A stretch of DNA of 64,000 nt from Dendrophyllia cribrosa (Eukaryota > Cnidaria > Anthozoa > Scleractinia > Dendrophylliidae): assembly GCA_024195265.1 (NCBI GenBank), contig JAJLRJ010000009.1:11277791-11341790 (forward strand), given 5' to 3'. Shown piece by piece: positions 33,701 to 42,700 of the stretch. Position 1 is the first letter of the stretch. Each line of letters opens with the position of its first letter. Position numbers and translations under genes: made by a program. Below the pieces are notes generated by a model that was not told the origin of the DNA, searched no databases, and worked only from the letters and a program-made list of their open reading frames with translations.

Positions 33701-36700
33701 TACGACTCCGATTTTCGATTTTCACTAGGTCGGAAGCGTTCTTACGACTCCGACTACGACTCCGACTCCGACTCCGACTCCGACTCCGTCGCCAGTGAAA
33801 ACCAGCCTTTATGTTGCTCCGCCCGGATGGCACTTCGCTAGAAAATGGAAAACAACTTCAGGCAACCTCGTTCCCAGGGTCTGGGAAGACCATGGGAATA
33901 AGGTTGAGCTTCAGAGTGGACACCACGCCGTTTTCCATTTCCTCTGAACTGCGCGCGTTCACGCACAATTTTCTTAGCGCGCTATTATATGTTTTACCTT
34001 CAGAGTGGACACCACACCGTTTTCCATTTCCTCTGAACTGCGCGCGCTCACGCACAATTTTCTTAGCGCGCTATTATATTTTTTAAAATGAATCAAGTCG
34101 CGATTAAAGCAACGGTCATCAACCTGATGAAGGGTTAGGCCAGAAACGTCGTTGATGACACTTTTATATACTTGACACTTTCACGAATAATTTCAATTTT
34201 ATTTTTCCAATATGTTTTTTTTATTTTAAATTCGTGTGTATAAGTGTCACGCATACGTAGCATCCGCAGAGTAGCTTTACAGGTTAACCAAGCTATCTGT
34301 TGGCTTGGGGTAGTTGCACAGGTTCACCAAGCTATCTGTTGGCTTGGGGTAGCTGCACTGGTAACCATACTATCTGTAGATATAAAGAAAACAATTCCTT
34401 ATAGAAGGAAACCAATGATAGCGCAGGAAAAAAAATCCAGAGTCGTCTAACGACTGTTTGTCTACAGGGATTGCTCAATCATATCCAGGGTCGTCTAACG
34501 GGTAGTGGGATTGTTCGTCTACAGGGATTGCTCAATAATATCCAGGGTCGTCTAACGGGTAGCGGGATTGTTCGTCTACAGGGATTGCTCAATCATATCC
34601 AGGGTCGTCTAACGGGTAGCGGGATTATTCGTCTGCAGGGATTGCTCAATCATATCCAGGGTCGTCTAACGGGTAGCGGGATTGTTCGTCTGCAGGGATT
34701 GCTCAATCATATCCAGGGGTCACTTTAATAAAACTTTTACAAGTGTAATTTACAAGTGTAGCCATTGTTTCAGAGGTTAAAAACAAAAGCTACGCTTGTA
34801 AATTACAAGTGTAAAAGTTTTATTAAATTGACCCAGGGTCGTCTAACCGGGTAGCGGGATTGTTCGTCTACAGGGATTGCTCAATCATATCCAGGGTCGT
34901 CTAACGGGTAGCGGGATTGTTCGTCTGCAGGGATTGTTCAATCATATCGGGGTTATTTAAAGGGTATTTGGTCCTACGTGTCACAGTTAGCATTATATTT
35001 TCAAAGGCATCGTATTTGCTTGCTATTTTCAGGGCACCCTTTGCATCCGTGAAACGTCTTTTAAGAGAGGAGCAATGCGGGAATCAAATGATGTGTTTAT
35101 AGGCGACGTTGGTCTGAAGATTTACCTGGTAAAGTGTCATTTGTTGACAAAAAGCCTACGTAGCAGGCGCAGTATTAGAAGGGAAAGTAAAAATACTCGC
35201 GCGGAGGGTGTTTTGTGGTCGCCATTGTCCAGATGTGGGTGACTCAATGCCCTTGCGAGCCTCTCGGTGGAGAGAATCGTGCGCGAATCGAGACGCCTAT
35301 AGTTTGGAGAATGAGTCTACTCGCCACGATGTTAGTTGCAACAGTTCATCAGTGTTTCATCAGGTATCCAAACACCATGAAGTCATATAAAAAAAACTCG
35401 GCTGCGCTTCGTTGTTTCAACCCACTTCTCTGTGTTTGGAAATCCTGATCAAATACACTTCCTCATTTTTGATATATTCCTCGAAAAAAATGTTGCAAGT
35501 TTACCACTTTGTGTCTTGGAAAACTCAGACACCCGCTAAAACTCATATAATGCTTGATTCGTTCTTGGAAAATTCTCTTGATGCCTTCCTCTCGGTGCCC
35601 TATAATGGCATTTGGTGTTTGACTAAGGTACTCAGTTTCAATTTGACATAGCTCCTTTAAAGTTACTTGAAGGTCTTTTTTTCTGTTACTTACGATCACA
35701 ACCTCATTCTCGTCAATTTCATGTAGAAATCTCTGATTTGTAACACAGACTTTGTCTTTCAGTGGATCGGTAGTAGATCGAGCAGCTCTGGCAGCAAATT
35801 CACTAAGGCGTTGGAATACGTCAAGGAACTAAAGGTACATAACATAGGCTTAGATACAAAATTCCTGAAAAATGGGCTAAAATTATTTCCGGAATTTCTC
35901 CAAAAAAGCTCTAAAATTATTTCAGAAATTTTCTGAAATTCTCGAAAATTCTTAAAATTTCTCTCTTGTTTCTGACTGTGAGCTGGTAGATGGCTCACTG
36001 GAATCAGTCATATTCGCTACCAATCAGAGATGGAATTCAAAGATGGAAGAGAACGGAAGAGATGGAAGCAAAATGTCAGTGGGAAACCGCTGATTAGTTG
36101 CACTGTAGACACTACTGTGAGGGTGAGCCCTCAAGTTGGTCAGTGTTAACACAAAATAAACGCTTTCGCGACGTTTTTGTTTCTGTAAAATTGTCAAAGT
36201 GTCACGGTTGTGCCTAAATCATACCGTCCAGAAGGACGTCGGACACCTTATTGAGACTTATATAACGTAATGTCGACACTTAGAATTTTATTTTCAATAA
36301 ATTTTTAAGTGTAAGAAAGAAAATCTAAAATCCCTACTCAGGATTGAACCTGTGACCTGAGCTAGGCTTAGGCTTACATAGCCTACCGTACCACTGTACC
36401 ACCTAGCTTCTCGGGTTGCTTATTCCTAAATTTAACTATATAAACTGCTACCCCTAACCTCAACTGAAAGCTAACCAGTTACTCCGTTATATAAGTCTCA
36501 ATAAGGTGTCCGACGTCCTTCTGGACGGTATGATTTGGGCTTGACCAAGTGTCACCTGGAAGCTGACGTAGCTAAAGAGAGTTAAAAAGCTGGTCTAAAA
36601 GGGGGCTGTTCTACTTAATTATAGAAACACGTTCGACAGAAAACCAAGAATTTCGGAACTAGTTTCACTAAGTTCGAAGTTTATTTACAAACATCATAGT

Positions 36701-39700
36701 TACATCTCTTTATGATATTTGACGCTATATTCTATTAGATACGGTGCTGTTGAGTTTGTTTCAATGGTGCTGTTTTGTGATTGTTGTTGTTGTTTTTTTT
36801 TCAAAGTTTAAATTTTGCAGAAATGACTTCACTATTCTTGTGCTCAGTTTTGTTTTGTTTTTTCAAGGAAGAGCGAAATAAAGCCGGAAAAAGCATCACA
36901 CTGTTTACTGTGTGTAAGTCATATTTTTATTCATGATAATAAAAAAAAAACAGTTCCCCTTTGCGAACCACTGAAAAACTTACAGGCAACAGACATTATA
37001 TTTCATTTGAATAGTCATACTTCAGCATTTCGTTAACAGACTCATAAATTATAAGAACCACCTTGAACAGCATAATAAACAGTGCCGTAGAAAAGTGCTA
37101 CTCAGAAGTTTTCAATTGAATGGTCACACTTTTGGATTTCGTCCACAGACTTAAAAGTTTGAACCACCTTGAACAGCATAATAAACAGTGCCATAGAAAA
37201 GTGCTGCTCAACAGCTTTCATTTGAATGGTCACACTTAAGGATTTCGTCCACAGACTCAAAAGTTAGAACCACCTTGAATAGATAGCATCAGTAACTCAA
37301 TACCGATTATTAGAGCAGTTTTCAATTGAGTGTCGTAAAACCAAAACCAAAGTAATTACTCTGACCAATCACAGCAGTCGTAAACAATCCAATGAACCAA
37401 TCAGAGCTCGAAGCAATTACATGTCGCCGGCGCCAAGCGCGGGAAAACGCGTGCGAGCAAGTCACGATTGGTTTTGGTTTTACTTCTGATTGGTCGAGAA
37501 AGTGGCGCGAGATTTTTTAGCCAATCACAAAGCGTAGCAATGCAAAACCAAAGCAATTGTGTAATTACTTTCGACAGTCAATTGAAAACTGCTCTAACAT
37601 CTTCCTGTCTTTTAATCGGTAAATTACGGTCTGAAACCCCTTACCAATCCTTCTAGGTGCCTGTCCTTTAATTTTTTATTGCCAACACGGTGAAGTTAAT
37701 GACTTTTCTCAACGAAATTATTGGTCTTTTCATGGCGTTCTCGGCGGTCAGTTTTCTAAGCTATATTGTTTTGGCTACCCCAACAAAAGAATTGCTATTT
37801 ACTTACTGTAATCTTTCACACCAGCCGTTGAAAACATGCGTTAAAAAAGACTCCGAAAAACGACGATAAAGATTTTGTTTTGTGCGTATGCATGTAGCAA
37901 ACTTCCCTTTCTCCTAAATGAATTTTTCTTCTCTTTTCAGATGACGATGAGACGAACAAAGATCATCCTTTTTACAATGAATTCCCTCATCAAGCCAAAA
38001 AACCTATTGAAGCTAAAACACGGAGGTCCTCGTTACAGAGACAACGCGAGGTAAAATCCGTTAATGTTGTATATGAAACGTTTTCATAATTTGCCATCCG
38101 CGCAGAGGCTCGTTCTTTTCTTCTACGCAAAAGCTCTTTAGTAAAATAAAATAAAAAATAGCGAAAAAAAAAACAGAAATCAACATGAGCGTAAAAGGCC
38201 TCTACGAGGGGAAAAAATGATCTATAAGGTGATCCGCACACGCTGCAGAGTTCGCGATAAACAACGAGATTGGAAACTCGTGGTGCTTTGGGCCAGTTAG
38301 TCACGAGATACTGACTTGCATGACGAGACTTTCCAACGCGAAACGAAGCTAAATTCAAGTTAATTCCTCGCGAAGCGAGGTTTATGAATTTGTCGCTTCG
38401 ACAAAATGCCGCCATTAGAATTCGAAACCGAAACCGATGAGGAGAGGCGACACCGAAGTTGTTAGACAGAATGATTTTGTTAGACGCAACGAGAGGCTGA
38501 AGGAATTACACGATCAGCAAAATACTCATGGCGAAAATCTTTCAAACGGATGGAGAACAGCCGATCAGCCTTTACACCAGCAACATGGCAATGGATTCAG
38601 ATTGAGATGGCCAAATTTCACGATACTATGAACAGTTTACGGCTAGATTGCAGAATACCCGGCCCACTAAATATCTAACCTAAAAAACTGCTCCCGCAGT
38701 CGTGTTCTATTATGCTGCTCCCGCAGTCCCGCAGTCATGTTCTAATGCTGCTCCCGCAGTCCCGCAGTCGTGTTCTATTATGCTGCTCCCGCAGTCGTGT
38801 TCTAATGCTGCTCCCGTAGTTCCTTTCTTCTTCAAGGAGGGATATTTATGCTTTCCATGTATTGTTTAACAAATCATGAATCGTTGTTGTTTTTTTTCCA
38901 AGCTCGGCCCTGGTGTACATGCCTTTCTGGGAGAGAGCCTGAACAGACAGTTCTTTGAAGTGATACCTTTGTAAGTGTTTGAAAATTAAAGATTGCTACT
39001 GATTCAGTTGCTGGCTTGTTAATTGGCGAAAATTGCCGGGAAACGACGGTAAATGTGTTCCAATATCTATGTTATCATAGCATCGAAGTTGCGACTCCAA
39101 ATGGTCTCGATTCTCATTAGATGCAGGGCCCTCTTGAGTTGAATGGGCCACCCTTTGTCGTGTTGTGTTCAGCTTACGCATGCGCATGCGCAAGGTACTG
39201 AAGTGAGAATGGAACTTCAAGTCGGTTTTTAACCCAGTAAGCGAGTCTTGAAATTCAGTTCTCAACCGGAATGGTTGTCATTTACAAAGCCGACAGCGAA
39301 CAAAATAGGCCATTTCCGAGTTACCTTTAGCCTCTCTATCAAAGCGAGGCTAGGTGCGAAACCTTTCATATGAAAATGAGTTTTCATTCACATGCAAATA
39401 AAACTTATTCTCATATGAAAGGTTTCGCACCTAGTCTCGCTTTGATAGAGAGGCTAAAGGCAACTCGGAAATGGCCTATTACAAAGATGCGTGTCAGCCA
39501 ACGGACATTCAACCGCCGGGAAAAATTAAATAAACCAATACTGAAATGGATTCAAATTTACCCATATCACAACACACGAAAATCAGGCAAGTCATCTTTA
39601 AACCGACTACGCAAAGACTACGCTAAGACTCTCCCGAGACGCCAATAAAGAAATAATCTGCTGTTTTCATTCGCATGTTAAACGTACCTTTCAGTCCCTT

Positions 39701-42700
39701 CAGGTACCCTACAGTCCCTTCTGCGCATGCACTGTTTTGTGAGACTCGCACGATTGAATGTCAGTTTACCTTCCACTTTACTGCAGAAAACATCCGTTGA
39801 ATGAGCTGCTGGTGATGTTATATTTAACTGCCCGATCTTTAATTGGTTCAGCACCGCTTCTTTTGAACTCAACAACAGTAGAATAAAAGCTTACTTTCGC
39901 AAGCTTTCCCATCCATAATGGCGGATATTTATCTTCTGATAAAACTTGAAATTTGCTTCATGCGAGGAGTCACAGAATGCAACTTATCGCCAAAATCAAA
40001 ATAAAAAATATAAACAGAGTCCAAGCATGCGCACTAGGGACTTCAGATTCAAATTCTCTAAAGGAGAAATGAGGATATCCGCTGAACGCAATTTGCAACG
40101 TACTGCAGTGTTGCATGTATTACAGAGTTGGTAACAGTAGTTGTTAATGCTAAGCCTTGTCTAACATTTGGCATCTTTGTTCGCTTCTCAAGGTCGAATC
40201 CTCCTCAACAGGGTAATTTTGAATACAGAAACGTGAAACGTTTTGAAGGAGAAAATGTTTGCCTGAGCAAGATGGACTCTGCGACAAAAGGTTTGTATCA
40301 TTTTAGTGATATATGAATCCTAGCACAGACCGCCGTTAAGTGTGGAACCGGACTCATAAATATACCCTTTTTACCAGAACCATGTAAATGGAGCGGTTTT
40401 AAGTTGGTTTTTGTCAGTGCAGTCGAATCCCGCTTTTGCGGACGTCCTTATTATTATGGACAGTAAAATTTACACGCTTAATCATAAGCATTACAATTTC
40501 CTCAAATATGGTTGGTTCATAAACCTCTGTATTTTCGTAATTGGACAGTTTCATAAGCTAATCACATTTAAACGTTAAGGCTAAATGGACCAATCACATC
40601 ATTTAATACAATCACTATGGCAACAGCAAAGTTGGAATGGAACAGCAACAACATCCTTTATTTATACACAATAAAGGTTAAAGCAAACGTCTTGCTTGTG
40701 GGGTCGTGTTTCTAGCTACAAATTAAAAACATTTCTATATACATGGAACAATGCCATGGAACAATGCCACTTTTTCTATATACATTGTTTATATACACGG
40801 AACAATGCCAGTTTTGCAGTGATTGGATTCGACTGATTAAAAGCCTCTCCAAATTTTCTCTTGAATTTCTTCTCATTTTTTCACGTTAGGTTGCCCTCGG
40901 AAATTGTGATGGTTATGATTAATTGATATTAGAACTTCGTGTTGTCAAATTCTGTCTGAATCATACTCGTGATTAACAAATCGGACTCCCGCTACGCGGT
41001 CGGCCGATTTTGTTAATCACTCGTATAATTACAGATCGAATTGAACACTACTGACAGTCCTATAATTACCTTTAATTAATACGGGCAACGGACAACTTTT
41101 CCCGTCCAAACTAAAACAATCACAAAATTAAAGGGGCACTGTCACGCAGATTTTGCTGTGTTTTTGTCAAAATACACTAAATATACGACAAAGTACCTTC
41201 ACCTCAAACATAAAATTGCTTTTAGAACACCAAGAAGATAATATCAAGTGATTTCTTAAAGGAAGAACAAACCATAATTAGTTTTTCTGCGATTTTTCCA
41301 CGACTCTTGGGAGAAACTTGAAAAAATTGGCCAATTTTTCAAGTTGCAATCCATTTCCATCCTGGCCATCCGCAGCCAAAGATAACAAATACTAGTTTCT
41401 GTGTACTGGTAGAGTATTTGTTAACAAAACTGGACCATTATTTTAAGGTTTCCATTGAAACAAATGTGTTTTTTGGCTTTTCAAAGTGATAGTAAACATA
41501 GCTGACAGTGTCCCTTTAAGCTTTCGAATGTGCTACGTCACATATTAAATGGTCTTTCTTTTTGGTAGCCAATGTACATGTAATCACCTCACCTAAACCC
41601 CTAACCCGCTTGCATGTGAATTTTAGCTCTATCGAAATATATTTTACTGTAAGGGTACGAATGTTAGTGCTTGCGAGCCGTGTTAACCAGTCATTGCCTG
41701 CCCTGGATAGAAGCAAATGCAAGCAGCCTGGTTCTCGGAGTGAGTTGTGTCATAACCGTGGTTTGTTCAATCTTAGTGTATGTTGTTCATTTGAGCGGAG
41801 GTGAAGATCACGTGTTCGTACAAATCGGCGAGGCCGTGGAGTGGATTGGGGAAAAGGGAAATGGCTTAATGATTGCCCATGTAAGTATATATGTTTTGAT
41901 AAGTTATTTAAGATAAGAAGCACTCAACGAATCGTTTCGGTGGAAAGTTGTTCGGAAGGTCAGTGTTCGGAAGCTGTTCGGACGCTGTTCGGAAGCTGTT
42001 CGGAAGTTGTTCGGAAGCTGTTCGGAAGTTGTTCGGAAGTTGTTCGGAAGCTGTTCGGAAGTTGTTCGGAAGCTGTTCGGAAGTTGTTCGGAAGGCCTTA
42101 GTCACCTTAAAAATTCGTTATAAATTAGATTATAAACTAAAATTTTCTTAAGTACAATGTCGCCTCAAACTTTCGTAACATCGGAAAATGTAACGCCCTT
42201 TAAAGCAGTTAGTAAATTCGGGGATAAAATCCCTTTCCCTGAAATATTCTGCAGCTGAAAGTGTTCTTTTTATCCGCTAAAATGATGGAAACATTCAGGG
42301 GCGTAGCTAGGATTTTTCAAAGGGGGTGGGGGGGGGGGGGGGGGGGGGGGGGGGTCACACTGTGTTACACCCAGGGTACTTACCAGATTGTCATGTCGAC
42401 ATCCACGCTGTGTTTTACTTAAAAACTCACGCAAAGGGGGAGAGGGGTGGGGTCACGGGCACCCCAGGACCCCCCTAGCTACGCCCCTGACATTCCTCGT
42501 TGGCTCGTGTAAAATGGTGATGAATCTTGCGCTTGGAATGAAACGACAAGCTGAAAGTGAAAGTGAAGATGACGAATCGATAAAGGCATGCGAAGGGAGG
42601 CAGCGTGGTCGTTTGGTTAGGGCGCTGGACTTCAAATTGGGAGGTCCCGAGTTCAAGTCCCGCTCTGACCACTAGCTGGAGTTGTTTCACGGTGGACCCG

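Noticed and set aside
33582..33833. Arg/Ser-rich ORF on the minus strand
   Set aside because: It translates GACTCC hexamers inside the 33514-33811 MITE.
34096..34150. Penelope 3'-UTR-like motif (CTGATGAAGGGTTAGGCCAG then AAACGTCG)
   Set aside because: The resemblance is to a short, common motif only, with no coding or terminal structure next to it; too weak to annotate.
34471..34728. An 85-residue ORF of 19-residue repeats
   Set aside because: It is the translation of a 57-bp tandem array; the frame stays open only because 57 is divisible by three. There is no homologous protein pattern, and a MITE interrupts the array.
36330..36410. A tRNA gene on the minus strand
   Set aside because: B box is perfect but the acceptor and anticodon stems do not pair, and the same core sits inside MITE arms at 59580-59665.
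38437..38631. 64-residue plus-strand ORF after exon 10
   Set aside because: No domain and no splice continuity with exons 10 or 11; the gelsolin-like model closes without it.
41841..42151. ORFs on both strands with FGSCSEVVRK repeats
   Set aside because: They follow from the 11-bp tandem array after exon 13; open frames on both strands point to repeat composition.
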